DNA from: Prochlorococcus sp. AG-363-M17
Lineage (GTDB): Bacteria; Cyanobacteriota; Cyanobacteriia; PCC-6307; Cyanobiaceae
Direction: 5' to 3'
Length of the DNA: 64,000 nt
Assembly: GCA_003278365.1 (NCBI GenBank)
Contig: QCFS01000003.1
Span: 1 to 64,000 of the forward strand
Part shown: positions 51,201-61,650 of the stretch, piece by piece
Numbering within the stretch: position 1 is the stretch's first letter
How the letters are laid out: each line of letters opens with the position of its first letter
Notes under the pieces: model-generated
Told to the model about the DNA's origin: nothing
Databases searched by the model: none
Seen by the model: only the letters and a program-made list of their open reading frames with translations
Translations under genes and position numbers: made by a program

Positions 51201-51481
51201 CAGGAAGCCTCCTGATAGGTGTTCACAGAATGCTCAATTACTTTCTGCCAATAAGGACAACCTTTAGAAAGGTGATCCCCATGAGGTATTAGACGTTTGT
51301 GTATTCTGCAAATAAGAAGAGTTTTAAAGTGCTTATCACAGGAATAATCGAAATGCTTACATGTTATGCATACGCTTGATGAACAGGAACTAGAAAGGGA
51401 ACCTTCATCAAACAGCTGCCAGAACTCTTCGGAAGTATTAGCTCGATTAGATTCTGATTGTGGGGGTGATCGCTTAAGCAC
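51200..51481 (-). CDS. Cys-rich hypothetical protein
   Basis: VCITCKHFDYSCDKHFKTLLICRIHKRLIPHGDHLSKGCPYW; possible metal site. Confidence 0.55.
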   Translation of the reverse strand: MLKRSPPQSESNRANTSEEFWQLFDEGSLSSSCSSSVCITCKHFDYSCDKHFKTLLICRIHKRLIPHGDHLSKGCPYWQKVIEHSVNTYQEAS

Positions 51482-51969
51482 GGACTTAATTAAATCGAAG
51501 AAACAGTTGCCATGCCGAGGGCCTCAGCTGATTGCACATCGGAGACGACCGACGCGCAGGCTAACTAGCAATACACATGTACTAGCGGTAAGAAGCGGAG
51601 TAGTCAAGGCAAGTGCGACTTCGGGTAACTGAACCATTGATAGTCATGGCAACGGCTAAAACACGAGGTTCTAAAAACAAAAAGGATTTAAGCTGCGATT
51701 TTTGGACGAAATATATTTTTGAAAGAATACTGAGTTCAATATGGTTAGTACGGAATAATAAATGGAACGAATGATTGAAGTACATTCAGAACTTGTAAAT
51801 ATGAATAAGCAGAACAAAACTCAAAGCTGATAGTTTTATAAGTAGATGAGTAAATCTTAATAAATAAGTTAATAAGTTACGAGGAGTATTAATATTTAAG
51901 AAACTAAGCAAAAGATGGTGAAAAAACAAACATCATACTTATCATATTAGGATAAGATCCTATAAGAAT

Positions 51970-52932
51970 TTAGTTTACAACGATAATACCTGAAGCTGAT
52001 AAAGACTTGATGATTGGAATATCAACCGATAAAAGTATTGGCGTTAAAACTAGGGTAATGATCATAGAAGCTGATAATAGCTTATCTCTTAACAAAAGGG
52101 TAGGATTATGAGTAGTAGAAGCAGAGCCAGATAAAGAAACTTTAAGATATCGGGACATACATATTATTAGTATGGGCAGTAAGATCGACATCTCAATTCG
52201 ATACAAGGAAATAAAGATGCTCAAAAAGGCTATTGATCCTGTTGCTGAAGAGAATGCTATGAGATATAAATTATGTTGAGTATACAAAGACAGTGATTTC
52301 CTGTAAGAGGAAATTGAGTTGTCAATGTCATCCCATTCTTCAATTTCTGCGATCCTCTTACATGTCATTAAAAAATAACCTAAAAGCCAAACTGAAATTA
52401 AAAGAGAGGCTGGAGGAATTGATGATGATGCGGCCAACCAACCAAGACAAAAGCGAAGAGGGTTATTAAGAGATTCAGATAAAACATCAAGAAGATAAAT
52501 GTCCTTAAATCGAAAGGGAGTCTTGTTATATAAGATCCCATTAAAGAGAATGGCTATTAACAAAAACAACTCAAGGTGATTTCCAGTTGTAAAAGCAATA
52601 AATAAAGATAATAAGGATAAGAAAAGATAAAGAGATAGAGTCTCAATCTTGGAAACCAATCCAGATGGGATTGGACGTAGTTTCTTAAGGGGATGTGATG
52701 AGTCTGGAATACGATCACACCACTCATTCAAAACATAGTTACTAGAGGAAGCCAACAATGAAGAAAGCAGCAGAATCAAAAAGTGGTTAAAGGAGGTTGA
52801 AAAGTAAGATGTTATTGCGATTGCGAAAAAAGCGCCAAAAAAGAAGAATATATGCTTGACTGCATATTCTGGTCTCATTAAACGAAAATATATCCGAAGT
52901 TTTGGCATAGTCTTGTAAAAAAACTTTTTCAC
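51970..52932 (-). CDS. UbiA-family prenyltransferase (polyprenyl-phosphate phosphoribosyltransferase-like)
   Basis: RLMRPEYAVKHIFFFFGAFFA...NYVLNEWCDRIPDSSHPLKKLRPIPSG...NGILYNKTPFRFKDI...RIAEIEEW. Confidence 0.8.
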   Translation of the reverse strand: MKKFFYKTMPKLRIYFRLMRPEYAVKHIFFFFGAFFAIAITSYFSTSFNHFLILLLSSLLASSSNYVLNEWCDRIPDSSHPLKKLRPIPSGLVSKIETLSLYLFLSLLSLFIAFTTGNHLELFLLIAILFNGILYNKTPFRFKDIYLLDVLSESLNNPLRFCLGWLAASSSIPPASLLISVWLLGYFLMTCKRIAEIEEWDDIDNSISSYRKSLSLYTQHNLYLIAFSSATGSIAFLSIFISLYRIEMSILLPILIICMSRYLKVSLSGSASTTHNPTLLLRDKLLSASMIITLVLTPILLSVDIPIIKSLSASGIIVVN

Positions 52933-53130
52933 CTTTGACCGAAGAGTTTAATTATGCTTATTATATCCTATTATAAATAGTAAAGAAGTAGAAACGAGCA
53001 ACATTAGAATTGAGTAGTAATGAGTTGATATTTTAAGTTGGTTTATATTTAGATATAGGGGTGATCATCAAGAAATTTAGATTTAGAAAAAGTGAATCAA
53101 AAGGTTTATTGCTAGTAGCAAACAAAGTAG

Positions 53131-53814
53131 TCAATTAATCATAGGAGGTTGCAATCTATACAAAAGGGAAGTTCGAATATCCTTACTGATCTTCTTGTTA
53201 GGGATCATATTCAACATATCAAGGTCTCTAGGACTATCTGTAATGGCCAGTACTGGATTTAGGACTTGACCTCCAAAAGTAGAACGGATACGTTGAGATT
53301 TTTTTGGAAAATCAAATAAGGGTGAGTATGGTTCCAGTTCAAGTCCTATAACATGGTAAGGGTGCTTCTCAAAGACAAGCTTAACTAGGTCAGTATAATT
53401 ATTAGTGACAATAAGAATAACAAATCCATTGTCATGGAGTTCTTGAATCGCTTTTGAGAGAAAATGACGCTTAAATTTTGAATGGTTACTTAACATAAAA
53501 TCCCTCCTAACTTTTTCAGAGGAAACAGAGTAAGCAGTTTTAGTCAAAGAATATTTTAAAAGCTGCTTAAATTTTGCAATGCTAATTGGGCTTGAAAAAG
53601 TCTTAGTAAGAGAAGATATCCATATACAGGTAAATTTCAATGGGAAGGATAAAAAAGATTGATATAGTAAAGCAAAAAGGGAGTCGTTAGTAATCAATGT
53701 TCCATCATAATCTATTAAAACATGAGAATGAGTTGCTTTGGAACTAGATGAGAGCAATAAATTGTTTATATCCCCTTCGAGGTCTGAAAATGATGTAGTT
53801 ATTGTTATAGTCAA
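53131..53814 (-). CDS. HAD-superfamily phosphatase
   Basis: HVLIDYDGTLITNDSLFALL motif I; AITDSPRDLDML motif IV. Confidence 0.85.
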   Translation of the reverse strand: MTITITTSFSDLEGDINNLLLSSSSKATHSHVLIDYDGTLITNDSLFALLYQSFLSFPLKFTCIWISSLTKTFSSPISIAKFKQLLKYSLTKTAYSVSSEKVRRDFMLSNHSKFKRHFLSKAIQELHDNGFVILIVTNNYTDLVKLVFEKHPYHVIGLELEPYSPLFDFPKKSQRIRSTFGGQVLNPVLAITDSPRDLDMLNMIPNKKISKDIRTSLLYRLQPPMIN

Positions 53815-53967
53815 TTTATGAATCGATGAAAGATAGAATTAAGTTATGATAGCAAAGATACGTTTAGCATGCTAAAAGCTCTAGCTTAATTATGATTAAA
53901 ATTTCAATTAGCTGGGAATAGGATTAAAGGACTAGTGTAAAATATAAATATTTTAGATAAAGAAGAG

Positions 53968-55605
53968 TTAATTTCGCAGCAATTCATAAATTTTTAAATT
54001 ATCTGTTTGATAGATCAAATTAGATTTCCGATTAATAAAATCGTCATTTGCATAAATTCCTCCTTTTGATGTGAAGTCAGAAATATCTCCTTCATTTTGC
54101 CTTATTATGATTATTTGTTTAAGTTTTTTAACCTCATTATTATTACGTAAATCTCTTGATCTGGGTTTTCTTCCCATAAACTTCGCAAAATCACTTTTGA
54201 TATGATCATAGTAATCTGCAAAGTTATCTATTCTCCTAATTTTTAGACCATTAATATAAAAAGGTGCTCGGAAATACCAATTATAAAATGCTATAGATGC
54301 TTCAAGACCTCCACCAACAATTATATTATAGTTTTCAGTTGAGTCAATAATTTGTCCTTTTAGAAACTTTATAGCAGAAGGAGCATCGGGGAGACTGCCT
54401 GGATCAATTGAATTTATTGTTGATCTAAATGTTCCTCCTACATATCTAGGGGTAAGAACAAAAAGCATTAATGATAATAAGGTTATTCGGATTAATCTAA
54501 TTATTCTTAATCTGGCAAATAAGTATGTACAACCCTCATCTGCAAAAACAAAGGCTATGGGGAGCAAGTAAATCCAAGTACGTTCATAAGGAAGAACTCT
54601 GGTAGAAATGATGATCAGATTACTACCTATTATTAGAGAGGGGATTAAGAGTATTGCCAAGTATGCCCTTCGATAGAAATAGCTAAATAAGCCAATAAAG
54701 ATCAGTATCGAAATTAAATAAAGTATAAAGCTAGGTAATCCAAGAGTAAGTATATGAAAACTTTCAATAATGTGTTGGTAATATTCTTTACCGAATTGAT
54801 CCCAAGGTAAACGTACAACATCATGAAATGCGTCTTTATTTCCGATAATCTTTCCAACTCCACCTGTCATTATGACAACAGGGAGATACAAAATACATGT
54901 AGCTAAGATTGTACAAGTAATAACTAGGGTTAATTTACTGATCGAATCTTTAATCTTACTAGAGTCGTTTCTAATACTTGCAAAACCTATCCAAACAAGT
55001 AGTCCTGCTAAGCTAAATAGATTACTTGGTATAGCAAAGAGGTAAAGAGCATTTACAATAGAAAGCTTGATTAGACTGACTTGATCTTGAAATCTCGTAA
55101 GTTCTTGAATTAGCGTTATTATTATTAGGCTAATAAATATAGACAAGCTGTAGCCTCTACCATTGGTTGAATAGAGGATTAAGGATGGCCAAAAAGCAAA
55201 TAAGAAGACTGATAGGTTTCCATTATTTCCAAACCTTCTGCAAATTCTATAGATCAAGAATAATGAACCAATTCCGCTAAAGAATGATGGAAACCTAAAT
55301 CCAACTAAATCATTGCCCATTAAGGTAGTTGTAACTTTAGTAGTAATTGAATAAAGAACATGGTTATTTGGTCCTGAATAATAAAAGACCCTCAATGGGT
55401 TACCTACAATATAATTTAATGCGCTACTTGCCTCATCAGTTCGCATGGGTTCTGACAAGTAAAATGTCCTGATAGCCGATGCGATAACAATAGCAATCCA
55501 GAAAACATAATGTTCCTTAAATGGTAAGAAGTTCTTCCTAAAGTCTCTAGCAATATCTTCAAACAGATGAGCCGGAGATCTTACTATTGACTTAACAAGA
55601 AGCAT
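53968..55605 (-). CDS. GT39/GT-C family membrane glycosyltransferase
   Basis: FYLSEPMRTDEASSALNYI acidic first-loop motif; about 10-12 TM segments. Confidence 0.75.
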   Translation of the reverse strand: MLLVKSIVRSPAHLFEDIARDFRKNFLPFKEHYVFWIAIVIASAIRTFYLSEPMRTDEASSALNYIVGNPLRVFYYSGPNNHVLYSITTKVTTTLMGNDLVGFRFPSFFSGIGSLFLIYRICRRFGNNGNLSVFLFAFWPSLILYSTNGRGYSLSIFISLIIITLIQELTRFQDQVSLIKLSIVNALYLFAIPSNLFSLAGLLVWIGFASIRNDSSKIKDSISKLTLVITCTILATCILYLPVVIMTGGVGKIIGNKDAFHDVVRLPWDQFGKEYYQHIIESFHILTLGLPSFILYLISILIFIGLFSYFYRRAYLAILLIPSLIIGSNLIIISTRVLPYERTWIYLLPIAFVFADEGCTYLFARLRIIRLIRITLLSLMLFVLTPRYVGGTFRSTINSIDPGSLPDAPSAIKFLKGQIIDSTENYNIIVGGGLEASIAFYNWYFRAPFYINGLKIRRIDNFADYYDHIKSDFAKFMGRKPRSRDLRNNNEVKKLKQIIIIRQNEGDISDFTSKGGIYANDDFINRKSNLIYQTDNLKIYELLRN

Positions 55606-55970
55606 AGTCCATAAGTAATTTAATTAATATCCTACTTCAGATAGTAAGGACAATAGGGCATTAATCTAATAGTAGATAGCAATCTACACATTTAAGCATA
55701 TAAGAATATTAAAAACTTGTTGTATTAGTTTTTAAAATTAATGCATCAATGTTTAAATAAAAATTAGTTTCTTTTAGCTCAATTTGTAGTTATTTTAATA
55801 TTTAAACTATTCCTTCTAGATCTGCTTTAGTAGATAATAACCACAGGTAAAGCTAAATAGAGATTAGGAACTTGACTAAATCTGGCCATGGAAAAATTGA
55901 CATCTATTTAGGATTAAACTGTAAAACATGCAACTTTTAAGAGCTTCTATGGATTACCATATAAGGAAGC

Positions 55971-56081
55971 ATGAGACAAAGGGAGTTTTTGAAAAGAGTT
56001 GAGAATGCAATGAGACTTAACAACGTTCCTGGGGAAGTAATGAAACTCTTTCATGACAAAGGTTTTAAAGTTTCTCATTAG
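55971..56081 (+). CDS. 36-aa putative peptide (not in ORF track)
   Basis: MRQREFLKRVENAMRLNNVPGEVMKLFHDKGFKVSH*. Confidence 0.25.
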   Translation: MRQREFLKRVENAMRLNNVPGEVMKLFHDKGFKVSH

Positions 56082-56158
56082 CAAATGTTTATTGGAATTT
56101 CCTATTCTGAAACAAGTAGGATTTAGCATTTATAATTATTGATAATGAGTTTGTCCCC

Positions 56159-56362
56159 ATGCCTACCAAAAGATATTCCGACGAGGAGCTTGCGGAAATA
56201 TGCGAAGACGCCTTCGTGAACGTAAAGGAAGCCTGCATGCGGCTACAAGAAAGGACCGGGTGCGCAAATGAGGTAGTGGTGTCAATGCTAGGCAGCGTCG
56301 CTGAGTTCTATAACAGCCAAAATGATCCTGAATGCCCAACAGAGAGAAAGGGTGCTGAATAG
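56159..56362 (+). CDS. small hypothetical protein
   Basis: 67 aa ORF. Confidence 0.5.
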   Translation: MPTKRYSDEELAEICEDAFVNVKEACMRLQERTGCANEVVVSMLGSVAEFYNSQNDPECPTERKGAE

Positions 56363-56496
56363 AGGGAAAAGCCTTGTGAGCTCGATCTCAAAGATGATTT
56401 ATTTATCTATTTTATTTGTTTAACTTAAGAAGATTTGATTATAGAAGAAAGAATAGTAAGTTAAGCGAGAAGGAAGTAGCACTCTTAAGATAAAAC

Positions 56497-56697
56497 ATGA
56501 ATCCCTCCATATCAATTGGTCTAGTTCTATGCATTCTTTGGCTATTAGGCCATGCTGGATTTACATTCTGGTCCGGTGGTTTTCAGCCAGGAACACTTAT
56601 AGCCAATATCTTTGTAATTGTCGATTCATTAGTGTCGATAGCTTTGGCATTATATATTTATAATCTAAGAGATAAAAAAAGTTCCGCAGACAATTAG
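56497..56697 (+). CDS. small membrane protein
   Basis: 66 aa, two hydrophobic helices. Confidence 0.5.
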   Translation: MNPSISIGLVLCILWLLGHAGFTFWSGGFQPGTLIANIFVIVDSLVSIALALYIYNLRDKKSSADN

Positions 56698-56866
56698 GTA
56701 AAAAATAATAGGTCTCCTAAAAGTAAATATTCCTATATGAAGCAAAGATCTTATCTAGAAGGCAACATTAGAAATCTCTCTGAAGGTTAAGAGATCATAC
56801 TTTGCAAAGGTTTTTCTAAAGACTTCTTGCTAGTAAAGGAATGGTGTTTCTTTTGGAGAAAAGCAA

Positions 56867-57040
56867 ATGTCGAAAAAGCAACTTGTACACTTCTTTGAAA
56901 AAGCCGTAAATGACAAAGGCCTACAAAGCCAAATAGATGCCTGTGGTCCAAATAATAGCTGTATTGTTGCGGTTGGTAGAAAGTATGGTCACAAGTTTTC
57001 TCCTGCAACACTAAGTCACTGGCAAAGAGACCACAGGTAA
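56867..57040 (+). CDS. Nif11-like leader-domain small protein (not in ORF track)
   Basis: 57 aa: MSKKQLVHFFEKAVNDKGLQSQIDACGPNNSCIVAVGRKYGHKFSPATLSHWQRDHR*; Nif11-type L..FFEKA..D..LQ...VA...G..FS pattern. Confidence 0.65.
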   Translation: MSKKQLVHFFEKAVNDKGLQSQIDACGPNNSCIVAVGRKYGHKFSPATLSHWQRDHR

Positions 57041-57521
57041 ACTATAAGTCTAATAGTTCTATCAGTTGAGTTCGGAAAGATCTAAAATTCCTTTATCTTG
57101 TTAAATGATGCGAAGTGGAAATAAGCAATAGAAAACACATTATCAATCCTAAATAAGCTCACATCTAGCACGATGTAGTGATTTAAACCATCGGCATAAA
57201 ATTTTAATGGATTAAAGCTCTGCCTCTGGAGTAATGTATTCAAGTTGATAACCATACTTTAAAGGAGACTAGAAGCCTAAAAGATAATATGGTCTCAAAT
57301 GGAACTTGATACCTAGTTCTTTCATCAGTGGCATGTAAAAAGAGTATTGGATTCTTAATTCCAAAGTATTTAATGAAAGAACTCTAATTAGTTTTAACGC
57401 TTCCGGAAGCAATGAAAAGAAAGAAGCTGCTAAGAATGCTTGAACGCTAGCTCGAAAATTTTATTCCAATCCAATTCAACCTTGACAAGCACGCATAATA
57501 GGTACGTTAGAGGTTAGTGAA

Positions 57522-57683
57522 ATGGTATCCATCAACTTAGACAACAAACAGCTTAAAGCACCTCAAGTCAAGCAAGCCATGAGATCAATTGTCAAAATGC
57601 TCATTCGTGATGCAAAATGTATGGTTCATAAACACCCCTCCAGCACAGAGCTCTATCTTTGGAGCAGAAGCTATAAGAGTTAA
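57522..57683 (+). CDS. 53-aa hypothetical protein (not in ORF track)
   Basis: MVSINLDNKQLKAPQVKQAMRSIVKMLIRDAKCMVHKHPSSTELYLWSRSYKS*. Confidence 0.35.
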   Translation: MVSINLDNKQLKAPQVKQAMRSIVKMLIRDAKCMVHKHPSSTELYLWSRSYKS

Positions 57684-57781
57684 TACTTAGAATTGTATAT
57701 AGAGCAATTGATTGATTGATTGATTAAATATTAATAAGTCAAGTAAATATATCTCTAGGCACTATATTTTGGATAGGAATA

Positions 57782-57988
57782 TCATTTGTTGTTTAAGGCC
57801 TCAGAAGACAAAGAGATAGCACCAGCAAAAATAATTAGGCCTGAGATCCCAAACACTGCTAGTTCTGCAGTATCTCCTTGTTGGTAAGAGCCCGACTTGA
57901 TCAACCCTATATTTAAAAAGTATGCTAAAGCAATCCATCCAAGAATCCAACTTAATATATAACCAGAGATCAGAAGAAATCTTTTCAT
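57782..57988 (-). CDS. small membrane protein
   Basis: 68 aa, two hydrophobic helices. Confidence 0.5.
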   Translation of the reverse strand: MKRFLLISGYILSWILGWIALAYFLNIGLIKSGSYQQGDTAELAVFGISGLIIFAGAISLSSEALNNK

Positions 57989-58253
57989 CTTAGTAGATAT
58001 TTCAAGGGAGGATACGAATGAACTAAGATCCCATCTTTAATATCATCCTCAAAAAAACGACTTTGTATTAAGGTAGTAAATATTTTTAAAAATTAGACCT
58101 TAGTATCGTGCGAAATAATTGTAATAATACCTATTTCTTTCAATCTGATTTACACCGGCCCTTCAAGTTGCTTCAATCACTAAGAAATTGTACTTACGAG
58201 TACAGTCTGGTAGGCAAATTGTTTAATTGCAAGAATTTCAGCTATTCATAGTC

Positions 58254-59654
58254 ATGGTTTCTGCAATAGTTAGTACTCCAATAAACCATTTAATAGCAAT
58301 AGCACTAGATAAAGCTATCCAATTTATACAAGTGCCCCTTGGCAAGAGCATCTTCTTAGCTCTTATTTTACTAGCACTTTTAGCTTTACTACTAAGTCTA
58401 GGTCGTCGATTAGAGCTTGCGGTTCGTCTTGAGAGGCTTGGAATACCTACAGCACTAATTGCAGGATTAGTGGGCCTTACCCTAGGGCCATATGGTCCCC
58501 TCCCAATACTCCCTCAAAGCGTTGCTGACATTTGGGTCCAATTACCAACTCCTCTTCTAACCCTCGTATTTGCAACATTGTTATTAGGTCGTCCACTTCC
58601 AAATGGTCCAGGCTTATTAAAACCTGTTCTTTCTCAATCACTACTTGGATTCCTTATTGGCTTTGGTCAATATGTTGTTGGAGGAATGGTTGTCATCTTT
58701 TTCTTAATTCCTTTTTACGGTGTAGATCCATTGATGGGATGCCTTATTGAGGTTGGATTTGAAGGAGGGCATGGAGCAGCAGCTGTCATGGGTAAAAGCT
58801 TTGATGAACTTGGTTTTTCGGGAGGACAAGATCTGGGCTTAGCAATGGCAACTGTTGGTTTATTGGCCTCAACAGTTTTAGGGAGTGGACTAATAGTCAT
58901 TGCAAGATTCAAAGGATGGGTTGCCTCCGAATTCTCAGATGAAGAAGTTAATAATAAAGAGAACAAATCAACAGCTCTTTCAGAGAGAATAAAACAACTG
59001 ATCTTGAATCTATCCTTTCCAGGAATTGCCATACTTATTGGGCTTGCATTATTAAATACTTTAAAGTTTCTCTCATCATATTTTGGGGACACCTACCAGC
59101 AAGTTATTAATGCCTTTCCAGTATTTCCATTGGCTCTACTAGGATCATTGCTAGTTAGGCTATTCCTTGAAAGGTTTAATAAGATTGCTCAGGTATCAGA
59201 AATATTGCAACGTGAAGTTGGAACAATATCGACAGATTTACTTATAACCACAGCAATAGCGAGCTTGGATTTACCATTGTTGCGAGAGAACTGGATACCA
59301 ATAACAGCACTATCTGTAGCTGGTTTAACATGGAATTTAATTGTCATGCTTTTACTTGGTAAAGTTATTCTTAAAAATGAATGGTTTGAAAGGTCGATCA
59401 CTGAATTTGGGAATGCAACAGGAGTGGCCGCAAGTGGTTTGCTACTACTCAGACTGGCAGATCCAAGAAACTCAACTATCGCTCTCCCAGTATTTTCAAT
59501 AAAGCAGCTACTTCTTCAGCCTTTATTGTCAGGAGGCTTAATTACTGTGCTAGCTCCAATAGCCATTAAACATTTTGGTTTAATTAGCTGGACTGAGATT
59601 ACAGGCATCATTACAATTATATTTATTATTTTCTCAATATATTCTCAGAAATAG
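58254..59654 (+). CDS. gltS: sodium/glutamate symporter GltS family
   Basis: RLGIPTALIAGLVGLTLGPYG...EVGFEGGHGAAAVMGKSFDELGFSGGQDLGLAMATVG. Confidence 0.88.
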   Translation: MVSAIVSTPINHLIAIALDKAIQFIQVPLGKSIFLALILLALLALLLSLGRRLELAVRLERLGIPTALIAGLVGLTLGPYGPLPILPQSVADIWVQLPTPLLTLVFATLLLGRPLPNGPGLLKPVLSQSLLGFLIGFGQYVVGGMVVIFFLIPFYGVDPLMGCLIEVGFEGGHGAAAVMGKSFDELGFSGGQDLGLAMATVGLLASTVLGSGLIVIARFKGWVASEFSDEEVNNKENKSTALSERIKQLILNLSFPGIAILIGLALLNTLKFLSSYFGDTYQQVINAFPVFPLALLGSLLVRLFLERFNKIAQVSEILQREVGTISTDLLITTAIASLDLPLLRENWIPITALSVAGLTWNLIVMLLLGKVILKNEWFERSITEFGNATGVAASGLLLLRLADPRNSTIALPVFSIKQLLLQPLLSGGLITVLAPIAIKHFGLISWTEITGIITIIFIIFSIYSQK

Positions 59655-59779
59655 CATATTAATTCAACACAAATTCCGACAAGAGGAAACCTACAGACTA
59701 ATTCCACCTAAAGATAAGCTAAAGTTAAGCTTAATCAGACAAATTTATGCTCTGATCGAATACGAATCCCTATTCTTTA

Positions 59780-60034
59780 ATGAATTACAGTCGCCATAGA
59801 GATGTCCCAAAACAGGAATCAAGAGAAAAATGGTTTAAAAGCCATTTACTCGACAGAGAGGTTGAACTTAAGGAACTCTATGAGATGCCACAAGAAGAAC
59901 TAGATATGTTAATGGCTGAAACTGCAGAACTGAGAAGTGATCCAGAGAACAGACAAAGAAATATTGGAAAATATTGTACTGCAGGCTACTTTCTCGAACT
60001 TGCAAGAATCATTGACAAAAGAAGAGCTGAATAA
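59780..60034 (+). CDS. hypothetical protein
   Basis: 84 aa charged ORF. Confidence 0.5.
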   Translation: MNYSRHRDVPKQESREKWFKSHLLDREVELKELYEMPQEELDMLMAETAELRSDPENRQRNIGKYCTAGYFLELARIIDKRRAE

Positions 60035-60039
60035 AGTAT

Positions 60040-61035
60040 TCATGGAAAAGTTTCTACTCTTATGATCGCAGAAGCTGGAATAGGTCCATAAACATGTGGA
60101 TAGCTAAGTCCATCATCAGCAAGGTCTAATCTCACTACTGCATTTAACAGCTTCACATCAATAACAAGCAATATTATGGTACCTAAATCTCTATAGTATT
60201 TGTGGTAGACATCATTCAACTGACTTGAATAGGCAAGATGAATATAACCAATAGCATCAATGTGCATACCACGAGTTGAGATCTTATAAGTAGATTCGTT
60301 TTTGTATATTTCCCAATCAGATGGTAAAGCCAAGTGATAAAGGGTCTCTTCTTTAACATTAGAGGAAGAATTATTTGGGAAGTTATTTTCTCCAGAACAT
60401 GAAGGGAAGGACTTCTGTTTTTTCATTAAGATATCAAAAAGAGGATTTTCGCAGAACGATTCCAGCCATTTTCGTGTTTCGAGAAGTCTATTATCATTAT
60501 TAAGCCTTTTTAAATCACTATTCCAAAACTGACGCACGAAAGGCCATATAGCCCAGTCTGCGAGACTTTCCGCACCACCTACAAGCCATCTTCTTTTTTT
60601 ATTTGTTCCTTTAAGTCTTTGTTCTAACTCCAAGAGAAAATTTACAGCTGCTTCTCTGTGAAACTCAATGTTTTCATCAGGATAGCGTGATGAATACTTA
60701 TACCGATCTATATGTCTTTTAAAGTATTCATCATTCTGACGAACAAGTAATTCAACCTGATCTCTCTCTCTTTTATTATTGTTTCTTAAAATATTCTGAT
60801 GATCAAATCTTTCTAATGACCACTTAATTATATCAATGCTTTCATCAATAACTAAGCCTTCCTCGGTCAGGAGAACTGGAACAGTTCCTTTAGGTGAAAG
60901 TTCTAAGAGCTCTTTAGGCTTACTTTTTAAATCTACCTCTCTCAAATTAACAACCATGCCAGTTCTAAGAATTGACCATCTTGCTCTCATGGCATATGGA
61001 CATCTTCTAAAACTATATAAAATATTTTTCTCCAT
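60040..61035 (-). CDS. glutathione S-transferase-like protein fused to DUF952
   Basis: N-term ILYSFRRCPYAMRARWSILRTG...PKGTVPVLLTEEGLVIDESIDI; C-term YHLALPSDWEIYKNESTYKISTRGMHIDAIGYIHLAYSSQLNDVYHKYYRDLGTIILLVIDVKLL...YPHVYGPIPASAI. Confidence 0.8.
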   Translation of the reverse strand: MEKNILYSFRRCPYAMRARWSILRTGMVVNLREVDLKSKPKELLELSPKGTVPVLLTEEGLVIDESIDIIKWSLERFDHQNILRNNNKRERDQVELLVRQNDEYFKRHIDRYKYSSRYPDENIEFHREAAVNFLLELEQRLKGTNKKRRWLVGGAESLADWAIWPFVRQFWNSDLKRLNNDNRLLETRKWLESFCENPLFDILMKKQKSFPSCSGENNFPNNSSSNVKEETLYHLALPSDWEIYKNESTYKISTRGMHIDAIGYIHLAYSSQLNDVYHKYYRDLGTIILLVIDVKLLNAVVRLDLADDGLSYPHVYGPIPASAIIRVETFP

Positions 61036-61092
61036 AAGCTCAATAAAAGTCAATAGCTTATCGACTGTAGTTGCTATTAAGACAAGTATTAA

Positions 61093-61650
61093 TCATCTCC
61101 CTAGAAATTGATTTAATGATTCTAATGTGAACGCAATCGAAACAAACGAAAGTGCCAAGACGAATCCCTTCATTCGATTAGACCATGTAGAGAAGAAGGG
61201 GACATCCTGTGCATCGTAGCCACCAAAACTACCAGTAAGGAAAAGTAACCACATAGGCAAAGATGCCAAAGCAAACCCTATAGCTGTATCTCTTGCCAAG
61301 CCTGCCTTTGAGAAGAGTGCCAAACCAAATCCACCTATGCCCAAAATAAATGCCCCTTTAAGTCCAGTAGCGACTTCTTCGTCTAGAGGGGTAGGGGTAG
61401 TTTTATCAATATTCATCTGCTGGATACACTCCTGAACCTGATCTTTATCAAGCCGAAAGTATTCAGTCTCTGGGATCCTAAAAGCCTTATATTTACCTAA
61501 TAGTCTAGCTTCGATACCGAAGGGGTCGTCAGTCTGAACTGTTTCGAGAATTTCATCAGGTCTGAGTTTCTTTATGACCTTCTGCATGTCTGCTGCATGT
61601 CCAATTTTATACAGGTCACCATTACGTAATAGATAAACGACCCTTGCCAT
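61093..61650 (-). CDS. GIY-YIG (T5orf172/MUG113-like) domain fused to TM helices
   Basis: MARVVYLLRNGDLYKIGHAADMQKVIKKLRPDEILETVQTDDPFGIEARLLGKYKAFRIPETEYFRLD followed by 2-4 hydrophobic segments. Confidence 0.7.
   Translation of the reverse strand: MARVVYLLRNGDLYKIGHAADMQKVIKKLRPDEILETVQTDDPFGIEARLLGKYKAFRIPETEYFRLDKDQVQECIQQMNIDKTTPTPLDEEVATGLKGAFILGIGGFGLALFSKAGLARDTAIGFALASLPMWLLFLTGSFGGYDAQDVPFFSTWSNRMKGFVLALSFVSIAFTLESLNQFLGR

Noticed and set aside
56787-57011. Minus-strand 74-aa ORF
   Set aside because: Antisense to the Nif11-like ORF, which has a better translation.
57707-57724. ATTG tandem repeat (ATTGATTGATTGATTGAT)
   Set aside because: Short simple-sequence repeat in AT-rich intergenic DNA; no structure or spacing suggesting CRISPR or iterons.
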